The position numbers were made by a program, and so were the translations under genes. Source: Trichobilharzia regenti (taxonomy: Eukaryota; Platyhelminthes; Trematoda; Strigeidida; Schistosomatidae). From it: a stretch of DNA of 64,000 nt. Below, in pieces: positions 45,050-54,419 of the stretch. Under the pieces are notes generated by a model that was not told the DNA's origin, ran no database searches, and saw only the letters and a program-made list of their open reading frames with translations. Where the stretch lies: contig OX235263.1 in the NCBI GenBank assembly GCA_944472135.2, positions 88,134,721-88,198,720 on the forward strand. The letters run 5' to 3'. The first letter of the stretch is position 1. Every line of letters begins with the position of its first letter.

Positions 45050-46315
45050 TCATTAATTCCGAGTATTCTTTTATTTTTATTTCATTTGCACCCCGGACAC
45101 CATAGAGGATGAACTGGACAATCTCAAGAGAATCCTCGTCGAGAACTGTTGTCCAGAACGATTTATTGCAAAACCTATGAATCCTAGACCACAAAAGCCA
45201 CCCATACTTAGCGTCTTGAAAAGACTACTCCACATGAACCTTCAATTCAGTGTAGATATGTCTGCGGAAATACTGAAAAATCTACTATCGCGCTCACTTA
45301 AGAAGACCTTCCTCGCAGCTGAACTACAATTAACTTTCTCCACAAAACCCAAGATTCCTATGAATGTGAAGGATAAGCTACCACTGCTGGCCTCGTCAAT
45401 GCGCATTTACCAATTCACCTGCTCGTATGAATCCAGGTATGTCGGCCATACCCGGCATTCGCTTTCCAAACGTATCACCGAACACTTACCAACATGGTTT
45501 TACAAAGGAGAGAGACGATGCCCTTGCAGCTCCATCTTAGAACATCTGATAGATTCCGGACACCAAGCTACACCCCAGACAAACTTCAAATTCGTCTACA
45601 GAATACGAAGTAGTCTTCCTAAAGGTTTACGAATCATACTTCTTCAGACTGCAGAAGCAATGACAATTCACCTGCTAAGTCCTAAACTCTGTATACAGAA
45701 GAAGTTCGTTTAGTCACTACACTTGCAATGGACATAATCTATCTTATTACCTGACAGATAAATTCTACTTAATCTTTGTATTCTTCTGTCTCTTCATTAG
45801 TAATATTTCGTCTTCTCAATTGTAATACTTTACATTTTAAGCCTTCTTCTCTACCCCCGCCCAATTTAATTTGTGCACCTCACTAACACTGTTATTGACT
45901 TGACCAACGCTCAATTTCTAGTCATTTATGTTACGTCATCCAACTTATTTGCTCAATTTCAGTTCTAATTTAAATGACATTATTCTCTCCCCCACCTCTA
46001 CTTAGTCTCTACCTGTAATTACCTGTGTTACTATCCTGACCTAAGTTGAAACATTTTAGTCAATCATATCACATCATCTAACTTACTAACTGCCTCAATC
46101 TTACTTTAGTTGCTGTCTAATTCACCTTGTTTCTATATTAGATCATTCTTGTATCGCCTGATCAATTATCTAAACTTGACAAACCTCATGTACACACAGA
46201 CACAAATAATTATATACAAATGCGATTGTACAGCTATGTGAATGAATTCGCCGTCAATAAGAGTCTCTTTGCTGAACACCTTCTCTTTTTCATATGACTC
46301 AGTGGGGATTTTTAA
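45050..46315 (+). mobile_element. PLE-A2 copy, endonuclease half intact
   Basis: Carries the open frame 45177-45713 and a 3' UTR ending in the arm at 46195-46310 (GATTGTACAGCTATG, GAATTCGCCGTC). 5'-truncated; RT is missing. Confidence 0.75.
45177..45713 (+). CDS. PLE GIY-YIG endonuclease tail, open 178-codon frame
   Basis: C-terminal part of a PLE polyprotein, open from 45177 to a stop at 45713. Order: FLAAELQLTFSTKPKIP (linker after RT), MRIYQFTCSYESRYVGHTR (GIY-YIG block; one of the usual Cys is Tyr), SKRITEHLPTWFYKGERR, SSILEHLIDSGHQA (conserved His), FKFVYRIRSSLPKG and LCIQKKFV. In PLEs this domain nicks the target DNA. The first Met here is not a true start, since the RT that should precede it is deleted. 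It is the longest undamaged PLE frame in the window. Confidence 0.7.
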   Translation: MNPRPQKPPILSVLKRLLHMNLQFSVDMSAEILKNLLSRSLKKTFLAAELQLTFSTKPKIPMNVKDKLPLLASSMRIYQFTCSYESRYVGHTRHSLSKRITEHLPTWFYKGERRCPCSSILEHLIDSGHQATPQTNFKFVYRIRSSLPKGLRIILLQTAEAMTIHLLSPKLCIQKKFV

Positions 46316-46329
46316 GCTATTTTTCCAGA

Positions 46330-46535
46330 GTTGATTTGTAAGGATTTGTTTTGCTTTCCTAATCTAACCAGCACACAGTACTGGACAGCCAGGTGTCTCC
46401 AGAGTCCTAGTTTGGGATTCATCTGCAGTTCTCACACACCTGGGGTTCATACCCAGGACCTTCGAGCTACAAGGCAAGCTCCTACACCATTCAGCCACTG
46501 GGACTCAATTCAGTGGTCTATGAATTCACCAACCT
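46330..46535 (-). repeat. F2 repeat, degraded
   Basis: CAGTACTGGACAGCC, TCCTAGTTTGGGA, GGGTTCATACCCAGGACC and CCATTCAGCCACTGGGAC mark ribozyme, B box and head in reverse. Confidence 0.6.
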
Positions 46536-46559
46536 TTTTAATATTCTTCTGTTCGCCGA

Positions 46560-47300
46560 GGTGAACATGTTTAATTGCTCAGCTTTTATTGCCTTTTTAA
46601 ACAACACCGCTAGCTGAAGTTCCTGAGAAGGATATTTCCCCTTTGTTTTCCTCTAACTGCCCCTGTGGGGTGAGCCAGTTACACAGGTTGTATAATTAGG
46701 CGTGTTTCTCGCCAGATTTTTGAACATCACTCTGTATAGTGGTTAAGTAAAGGACAAACAAAATCTATTCGTAGCTCTATTCAACCTCATCTCATGGATA
46801 CAGAATACAAGACTGATGTTAGCCAGGCTTTCAAAGTCACTTATCGCATACGAACAAACCTTAACTTCGCCTCAAAAGTTCTATTACTAAATATTGCTGA
46901 GGCTGACTGTTGGGAACCATATTAAGAAGCCTGATTTGTGCGTCTAAAAGAAGATGGTTCAGACATTAGCCTTACCTTGGACATCTAGGTTCGAATGATC
47001 CTCAATTTTCATAGAAATTTCCCTAATTTTATTTGATATTCTATTTGCCATTATTTTTTATGTTTATGATCATTTAAGCCTCTGTAATGAACTGTAATTC
47101 CATTGATCTTGCGTAACAAATCGATGTTACCTAAAAAACACTAATATTCTTATTGACTACTATTCTAGAATGTTCTGTGTATATAAACATATATATATAT
47201 ATATAATTGTAGAGCGGGGAGAGGAAATTATCGAAAAGAATATTCTTTGTTCAATTATTTTGTCCTTTAATATTGTCAGAAATAAATTACGGATTAATTA
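46560..47300 (+). mobile_element. PLE-A remnant, endonuclease end and arm
   Basis: Broken reading of the tail: IFEHHSV, KSIRSSIQPHLMDTEY, FKVTYRIRTNL, LLLNIAEA. The arm at 47190-47260 has GAAAAGAATATTC, a decayed hammerhead strand. Confidence 0.55.
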
Positions 47301-48059
47301 GAGTTCAACTTTTAACACAGTATCAAAGAATACGCTAAAGTTTCTGCTCACCCGCTGGTTTCTAATCATTACTGAAATGTCTATACTGGAAGAGGTCACG
47401 ACAACAAACATTGAGCATTTAGACCAATCAAAGTCAGACAACGTAAAAGTATAAAACTTCCTCATTTATATAACAAATGATAATATTTAAAAAATAAAAC
47501 TTTTGGTAATAGGGAAATCGACGTACCTATAGCATCTGATAAATTCATTGTAATATACAATCCAAAATAATACTCAGTCTGGGATAAATCACTTTTAAAG
47601 TTGATGAAAAGAGTTATTAATATTTAAACAAATGTAAAATGTATTTTAAAATGATTTAACTAACATTAAAGGATATACCACCTTTCTGTTCATTGAACAT
47701 TGAATATTTAACTTGTTTGTTTTAATCATAAAACGCGCTCTAATCAAAATTTAACATCACAACTATCAGAATAAACCATATATTGAACAATAGAAAAACC
47801 AGAAAGATTATCGGCTTATATACATATAATTCTTCTGCTGATGTTCTCTTTCCACCTCTCACCAACACTCTGTTTCCCTTTCCTCAGGTTTTGCTTCTTC
47901 CATGTTCATAAAGGATTATATCATCGGATTACTAAATGATTGAAATCTAAGATTGGGTGGAACTGAATATCAAGTGTAAAGGAATTAAAGCAAACGAAAC
48001 AATGGACATATTATGATGCTATTTGTTTTATTTGACCCAACTATGTTTTCTTTTGCTGT
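47301..48059. other. Intergenic, no feature recognised
   Basis: AT-rich; short ORFs without family signature. Confidence 0.35.
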
Positions 48060-49040
48060 TTTTTTTGTATTATACTTTGTATTCTCATGTGACTGTGTTC
48101 TCTGAGCTGGATAGCTAGTTTGAGAAGCTTTCATCTCCCTACTCGGCGACATCTTCAGCGCATACATCAATACTCTGAAGTGAGCTTTTAGATTTCTCCA
48201 CGAGTTTATTAATCATCTCTCATGGTGACCTTGGATATGATTGGTTGTTTTTGTGTGTTTTCACACCTTCTAGGTTACTTGTTTTGGAACTGATAGTTTC
48301 TTTGGCTTGAATTTTGACCCTTTGTGTGTGAAGTTTCCTTCTTATCGGTTGATAATTTTTGTATATCTCGATGTGTCTATTGATTGATGATTCACTGGAA
48401 TACCAAGCTTCTAAAAATTCTCTAGCATTCTTGTTGTTTCCTCTGTCTAATATTTGAACGTCGGCTGTCCCAGTCGAATTAATGTCCGTGGTTGTCTGTA
48501 TGTAGTGATATGAGCGAGGGAGTGGATATCATGTCTTTTGATGGCTCACTTATGTTAATGGATATGAAGACGAAGAGGACGTCCACTTTGACCAATGTAG
48601 TTTTTTTCGCAGTTGTTACACTTTATACTGTAGATGATGTTGCTTTTATCTTCTTTCGTTGTTGAGTCTTTTGGCTGACGCAGAACTGAGTGGAGTGACT
48701 TTGTTGGTTTGTGTACGACATCAATTTCAAAAGGTTTGAAGTGTCTTGTGGTGATTTCTGAGATATCCTTCACATATGGTAAGGCGATTTTCTTTGTGCT
48801 TTCCTTTTGGTTTGATAGGTTGGCTTGTGGGTATATGTCTTTTGATAAAATTGCATGGATATACATTCTTCTGGAAGACGTCCATAAGATATCTTTCTTT
48901 AATTTTCTTTACGGTGTGAGTGCTGAAATCTGTCCTGACACTTTGTATTTGCACAGTTTGTATTCCTTTTATGACTAGAACTGATAATAAAACCTTACTA
49001 GTTTGGTTCACCATGGTGGATGTAAGAATAGATACTCGTC
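48060..49040 (-). mobile_element. PLE-D copy, reverse, C-terminal half
   Basis: - strand frames 49014-48727 and 48866-48555: TVKKIKERYLMDVFQKN, FIKRHIPTSQP, then ILSKDIYP, SEITTRHFKPFEIDVVHKP, STTKEDKSNIIYSIKCNNCE and KNYIGQSGRPLRLHIH (GIY-YIG). The 3' UTR (48080-48490) matches 4020-4490. Confidence 0.7.
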
Positions 49041-49216
49041 ATTAATACTGGCTGGTTCTGGTGTTGATTTCAGGAAACCTACACATTGAAACAGATGTTT
49101 GGACTTCGGATCATCCCATCCTATATCAGCGAAAATAGCATTGGTGAAATGTTTAAGCGAAAATAGAGCACAAAACTAAGTAGTACCAAGGAAAATCTAA
49201 GACAAGAAGTGATACT

Positions 49217-49406
49217 GTGCGTCGGTGTCACAGTGGTTAGAACTCTTGCCGACCAAGCACATGGTCCGGGGTTCGAGCCCACGCCGGCGCACACCTGATA
49301 TCTATGGCCGGCCTGCAAAATTTGGGCTACCGATATCCATGCTGAAAATTCCATACTTGTACCAAAAATACAGTGTGGAATCAAGCTGTAAATAAAAAAA
49401 ATACAC
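49217..49406 (+). repeat. F4 SINE, best copy
   Basis: tRNA-like head: GTGTCACAGTGGTTAGAAC and CCGGGGTTCGAGCCC; body GGCCGGCCTGCAAAATTTGG; tail TGCTGAAAATTCCATAC, CAGTGTGGAATCAAGCTG and an A-rich end. Confidence 0.8.
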
Positions 49407-49648
49407 ATAAAAGAAGCCTTAAAACTGAATAATTACCCTGATTCAACACATGTCTACGCAGATATCTGGAAAATTCTACTACCCCCAACTACGACAAAAT
49501 AGGTGACAACGAAGAAAACTATAAAACTCAAGTTTCGAAGTCGCGTGATTATAATTGATGATGAAATGATTATGAACAATAAACTTTGTTCGAAGCTTAG
49601 TCATCCAGTAAATAATACTGTTTCACACTGTGTGTGATATATCTAATA

Positions 49649-50138
49649 TTCAAGTATTGGTTTTTTGTAGGGATTTTGTTTGATTGCATGGAGGATTTAA
49701 TCATGAGCTGACATCAGTTAGAGAACCACTGGAAAACCTGGGAGTACTGGACAGCCGTTTCGTCCTAGTTTGGGACTCCTCATCAGTACGCACCCACCGG
49801 GATTCGAACCCAGGACCTTCTGGTTACAAGGCGACCTCGTAGACCATTGAGCCACTGGGACCCGATCCAATGGTCCTTGAATTCTAACTTCTGCCAGTTC
49901 ACGACATAGCGCGACCACTTCGCAATGTCTTCTTCGATGAGTTACTGCCTCATCTTCGACCTGCTGTACCCTACTGGTCACGGCTTCCCACTAGAACCCC
50001 AGGTTAACTGCCTGAATAGGGCCCGGTGGGTGCGTACTGCTGAGGAGTCCCAAACTAGGACGAAACGGCTGTCCAGTACTCCCAGGTTTTCCAGTGGTTC
50101 TCTAACTGATGTCAGCTCATGATTAAATCCTCCATGCA
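49649..50138. repeat. F2 palindromic insertion with 12-bp target duplication
   Basis: Arms 49690-49802 and about 50025-50138 are inverted copies differing at about one position, which lies in the ribozyme core. Between them is one tRNA-like head (B box GGGATTCGAACCC in reverse) and the F2 5' extension. Flanked by ATATATCTAATA. Confidence 0.85.
50034..50079 (+). ncRNA. Hammerhead ribozyme, F2 type, intact fold
   Basis: Stem I GTACTG/CAGTAC (6 bp), core CTGAGGA (50040-50046; the seventh-position base may vary), stem II GTCC/GGAC with loop CAAACTA, GAAA (50062-50065), short stem III, cleavage C at 50073. The inverted partner at 49745-49790 has A for the first core C and is probably inactive. 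Confidence 0.8.
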
Positions 50139-50254
50139 ATATATCTAATAAACAAACTAATGTGGAATTACTTACAACCACAGTGCCTAAGTTTTACACA
50201 CATATTAATACACCTGGTTTTGTTATCTTTAGCATTTGGCCAACTTGACAGCGA

Positions 50255-50690
50255 AAAAGTGACACCATGCTGATGAACGATTATTAAGTTTAGAACAACA
50301 CATTTAAGCGAACAATATTGTTTTCAATTAGATCTCATCAGGCTTAACTCTAATATATATAAGTTTACAAATAAAAATTCAAATATAAACCAATCATGGT
50401 GTTTTGTCTATAGGATAATACGATGGTGAATATAAATTGTGCAGTTAGTCATAATAGTGGTAATGACAATATTAATAATAATAATAATAATGGTCTTATC
50501 AATAATAAGGATGAAAAAATGAGGCAATCTGTGATAACACGAATAATGAAAAACAGTATGATTAAACAAACAAATGTTCAGGTGGAAGTGGTCGATAAAG
50601 GCTAGTAAAAACAAATGAACCGATTACGTAATGTTAGATTGTAGGGGAAGGAAATGAAACACGTTAAGTTGTTATATATAATTCAATAAT
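50255..50690 (-). mobile_element. PLE-A 3' UTR and arm, reverse
   Basis: ATT-rich 3' UTR like that of the PLE-A at 43720-44060, ending in an arm with an intact hammerhead. Coding part absent. Confidence 0.6.
50304..50347 (-). ncRNA. Hammerhead ribozyme in a PLE pseudo-LTR
   Basis: On the - strand: stem I TTAAGC/GCTTAA, core CTGATGA (50341-50335), stem II GAT-CTA-ATT (3 bp), GAAA (50325-50322), stem III ACAA-TA-TTGT, cleavage C at 50310. Tiny stems II and III are typical of ribozymes reported from PLEs. Confidence 0.8.
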
Positions 50691-53157
50691 TCCTATTGTA
50701 GCTTTAAGAACACAATATTCAGCCAAGAGACTTTTTTCAACGAATTTATTATCAAACTGTACATTCGTATATATATATACATGGTTTTAAAGGATTATAT
50801 CTGGTGAGGAACTTCGATCAAAGGTGTGAATGCATGAAACAGCAGTAGTAAGAAATGGGATTAAAATATTTGTGATTATAATCATAGTTGTTGAATGTCA
50901 AGTGGCAAAGCAATTAATGTCATATATAGAATAATACATAAGGTGTATAGATTTTGGAAAGAGGTACATAATTATAAGATTAGTAGGCGAATATAAATGT
51001 TACATGACATGGTGTGAAATTTGATAAGATAGAATTTGATAACGTAAAAAGACGCTTTTTGGATTTAGAATGACAAGTGGCACAAGCGGAAACAATTCAG
51101 AGTGAGAGTAATAATAATAATCGTAGTAATGAGGAAAACGTACATAGATTAAGTACATAAACAAAAAAATAAGTGTCTATCCCTCTACGGCCAAAACAGC
51201 AGTAGGGGTTGTATATACTTCTTTTGTACGCAAAGATCTGGCTTAAATTCATGAATGGCTAAGGCCTCCGTTGTCTTTACAAGTTTGCGATGAAGAAAAT
51301 GGGGAAAGTTAGCATGGATTCGATAGATGATCTTAAAATCATTGTCAGAGTAGAGTAACAGCGGTCAATCAGGTCTTCTAGAATAGAGCTTCTCACACAG
51401 TTCCTTCCTACCTTGTAAAACCATGTAGCTGGGATATTTTCTCTTATCTGTGTAGAAATTGCTCTCTGGCTACAGCCAATGTATCTCGCTCCACAAGAGC
51501 AGGTGAACTCATAGATGCCCATAGAGGCAGTCAGACGGGCGAGCTTATCTTTTACAGAGATGGAGAACAACTTGCGGCTGGTAAAAGTCATTGTATATTC
51601 GCTGCGAACAACATCTTGCTGACTGATTTAGAGAGAAGATTTTTGAGCATATCTGAAGGTTTCCTTTGGGGCTGAGTCGATGACCAACTTAGACTGCTTT
51701 TCTTTCGTGTTAATGTCAATAAACCGGTGCGGCTAACCATTTTCTGCGAGCATAGCTTTTAGGAAGTGAAGTTCTGAGTGAACGCAATCAGAACTGCAAA
51801 TGTTTCTTATCCTAAAGCAGAGCGATTGAATTAGGTTCCTATTCCTGGAAATAGGCACCCAGCTGTAAAAAAAATAGTTAGTTGTCCGTTCTATATACTT
51901 TTCCGGTGGATAGATCTTTTGAGAGATCCGTCATTACGTCTACTAAGGCACACATCAAGAAACGGAATATTTAGTTCAGATTCCTTCTCAATGGTGAATT
52001 GTAAAGAAGGATGGAAGTTTCAGGATTTCATCATGAGCTGACATTAGTTAGAGAACCATTGGAAAACCTGGATCGGGTCCCAGTGACTTAATGGTATACG
52101 AGCTCGCCTTGTAACCGGAAGATCCTGGGCTCGAATCCCGGTGGGTGCGTACCACTGAAGAGTCCCAAACTAGGACGAAACAGCTGTCCAGTACTCCCAG
52201 GTTTTCCAATGGTTCTCTAACTAATGTCAGCTCATGATGAAATCCTGAAACCAATCAAATCCCTACAAACCAACACTTGAATAAGGATGGAAGTTGTTGA
52301 AAGCAAGCAAGACTTCATCAATAATTACATTACTATCGCATATATAATTAAAGTGTCGTCTACTTATCGTCTATAAATGTCGAAATTCCCGATGGTTTGA
52401 CTAAGTTCAGAGTTTGTAAGCTTTGCCATAAAACAGTCAACCAGTAAAAGATCCCATCGTAATGCTATCTCGCTGCCTAAACATCCCATTAATGAAGGTA
52501 AACTGAACATTCAACGTACAACGAAATAAAAGCTCTTGGAGGTGGATTGTTCGCAACCCTTTTTCTAAACTATGTGTATCAATACAATCACATATATATA
52601 GCAAACAGTTCCCATGAAAGGTACATTGGTAAATAGCGAAGTCGTATCTAATGAGAACATGACTTTGTCTGAGACATTAAAAACATCAATGGAAAACTAA
52701 GACACTTGCCTTCTAACTAGTTCCAGTATTTCAGCTAGCGACTGAGCAATTCTGCGGTAAGTTGAACCCGCCATATCGAGAATTGAATGGAGGGATTATC
52801 CTGTCTTGTAAATTTACGGTAGCTCATACACATGTGGAATTATGCAGCCTACTGGTTGGATACGTTCATATAAATCTGACGAGATTACTGACTTGTTCCT
52901 CGTATTCTTTCAAACATCAGTCAGCTGATTTTCAATTAGATGTGTCTTGTTCTTTTCACCGTCGAGTTTGGTGAATTTCATTTGTTCAGAAAGGATCACT
53001 GAGATTTTATCATTATAAACTTGGCGATTCATAACTACGACACCTCCATCTTTGTCTAGATGGCATATGATAATATCATCATTCTTCTCTTGTTCTTTAA
53101 GTTGATCGATATGCCCTTTGGTCAGAAGATTATTCGAACTAGGTTTCGAACTACTAA
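50690..53157 (-). mobile_element. PLE-A/A2 copy, reverse, RT to endonuclease, with F2 inserted
   Basis: - strand order: PKIYKTG and SILDMAGSTYRRIAQSL (RT start, about 52830-52720), VMFSLDTTSLFTNVPF (RT, about 52660), later RT pieces, then 51591-51277: IYEFTCSCGARYIGCSQR (GIY-YIG), NIPATWFYKVGR and SSILEDLIDR. Arm near 50695-50780. Many stops. F2 lies at 52021-52282. Confidence 0.7.
52021..52282 (+). repeat. F2 repeat with 13-bp target duplication
   Basis: AAGGATGGAAGTT flanks it (52008-52020, 52283-52295). It begins with about 50 bases of inverted tail, then head (CCAGTGACTTAATGG, GGGCTCGAATCCC), ribozyme with CTGAAGA, GTCC/GGAC and GAAA, then tail ending AACACTTGAAT. Stem I has two mismatches. 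Confidence 0.85.
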
Positions 53158-53281
53158 ACTGATATATATAAATATATATATATATATAGGCTGAGATTTT
53201 GTAAATTCTGGTTTAGTAATAGTTTAACAAAGCTATTAGCATTAAATAGCAAAGCATCAGCAAAAAACAATATTGTTTTTG

Positions 53282-53693
53282 TTAATTGGTGTATGGTGAC
53301 TAGCAGTTGAATCTAGCATGTGCATTTCGTCTCATTTGGGACTCGTCAACTGGATGTATCTGCATTCCGCAGTCAATTGTACAAGAGGTGGTTCTCGTGG
53401 CTGAAGTGATCTATTGGATAATGCTTTGACGTTTGAAACTATGTGCACTGGGTTCAAGCCTCGGTGGAAATACCATCACTGACTCCCTGGAGAATGCAGG
53501 TAGAGCCAGCCACCGGTGAGTCCCAAACAGGACGAAATGCGCCTTATCCTGTATTCCACTGCTAGTCACCACCCACCAGTTGTATACTAATTAAATTCTC
53601 AGACATCATCGAAGCATCTGCACAATAAGCCGACAGACATGTCAACCTGAGACCGAGGACTCTGGTTTCAATCAATCTAAACTTGAATTAAAA
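53282..53693. repeat. F1 repeat, inverted pair, older
   Basis: Reverse ribozyme end (53285-53375), forward head and ribozyme (53385-53575; core mutated), then inverted 5' segment to 53693. Confidence 0.7.
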
Positions 53694-53732
53694 ATCGTTT
53701 TGTCTTTCATTCTTTGGGAAATACAAAACAAC

Positions 53733-54056
53733 TATTGAATTGAATTTTTGATTTTCCCGTCGATTGATTGGACCGAAGTGCTCGGTCTCAGGTTGACAAG
53801 TCGGCTTCTTGTGCAGATGCTTCGACGATGTTTGGGGATTTGATTTGTATACAATTGGTGGTTCCGGGCCACGTGGTGGCCAAAGTGGTCTAGTGGATAA
53901 CGCTTTGGCGTTTGAAGCTATGGGCACTGGGTTCGAGCCTCGGTGGGAACATCATCACTCACTGAGAAATGCAGGTACATCCAGCTGACGAGTCCCAAAT
54001 AGGACGAAATGCGCATCCTGGATTCCACTGCTAGCCACCATCCACCAATTGTATAC
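53733..54056 (+). repeat. F1 repeat, complete single copy
   Basis: Flanked by AAATACAAAACAAC at 53719-53732 and 54057-54070. Order: 5' segment (TTTCCCGTCGATTGATTGG, CTCGGTCTCAGGTTGAC), tRNA-like head (GTGGTCTAGTGGATAACGC, GGGTTCGAGCCTC), ribozyme, CCATCCACCAATTG end. Confidence 0.88.
53979..54023 (+). ncRNA. Hammerhead ribozyme, F1 type, intact
   Basis: Stem I ATCCAG/CTGGAT perfect, core CTGACGA (53985-53991), stem II GTCC/GGAC with loop CAAATA, GAAA (54006-54009), stem III TGCGCA, cleavage C at 54017. Very close to the Sm-alpha ribozyme of schistosomes. Confidence 0.88.
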
Positions 54057-54419
54057 AAATACAAAACAACCTTTATTATAGTAGGTGCAAATACATAAAA
54101 TAATAATAGTAGTATGAATTGCATTTAAAATATTTGTGGCTATAATCATAGCTAAATGTCAGGTTTCATACATAGAATAATTCATAGGATGTATAGAACT
54201 TGGAAGGGGGTGTAAAATTATAGGATTAGAAGACTTTAAAAGTGTTACATAACAAGGCATCAAAAATGTGACAACGTGGAGTTTGTAATTGCAAAAATGG
54301 AATTTTCTTTATTTAAAATGACAAGTGGAACAAGCGAAATAATACTGGAAACGATTATAAGTTCCCAGATCGTAGGTGTTAAGAATTTCTTGGAATAATT
54401 GAAACGCCGTGTCAGAATG

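Larger units (their letters stand above)
49440..50240 (+). mobile_element. PLE-E 3' end and arm, split by an F2 insertion
   Basis: 49455-49560 matches 25945-26040 (DIWKILLPP then the AAATTAGGAAGTCG-like end). The arm is cut at ATATATCTAATA (49637-49648, repeated 50139-50150) by F2 and continues to about 50215 (GTGCCTAAGTTTTACAC). Confidence 0.65.
53158..54130 (+). mobile_element. PLE-B arm carrying two F1 insertions
   Basis: Arm pieces 53190-53281, 53694-53732 and 54071-54100 together align with 1238-1380 (AAATTCTGGTTTA, CGTTTTGTCTTTCATTC, AAATACAAAACAAC, CTTTATTAT). F1 copies fill the gaps. Confidence 0.7.

Noticed and set aside
49745..49790. Active hammerhead in the left arm of the F2 palindrome
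   Set aside because: The first core C is A; this base pairs with a core G and is needed for catalysis.
50408..50614. Overlapping 60- and 68-codon ORFs rich in Asn or Ile
   Set aside because: Low-complexity AAT/ATT runs in a PLE 3' UTR.
53505..53560. Active hammerhead in the older F1 pair
   Set aside because: Core reads CCGGTGA and stem III is extended by an insertion.
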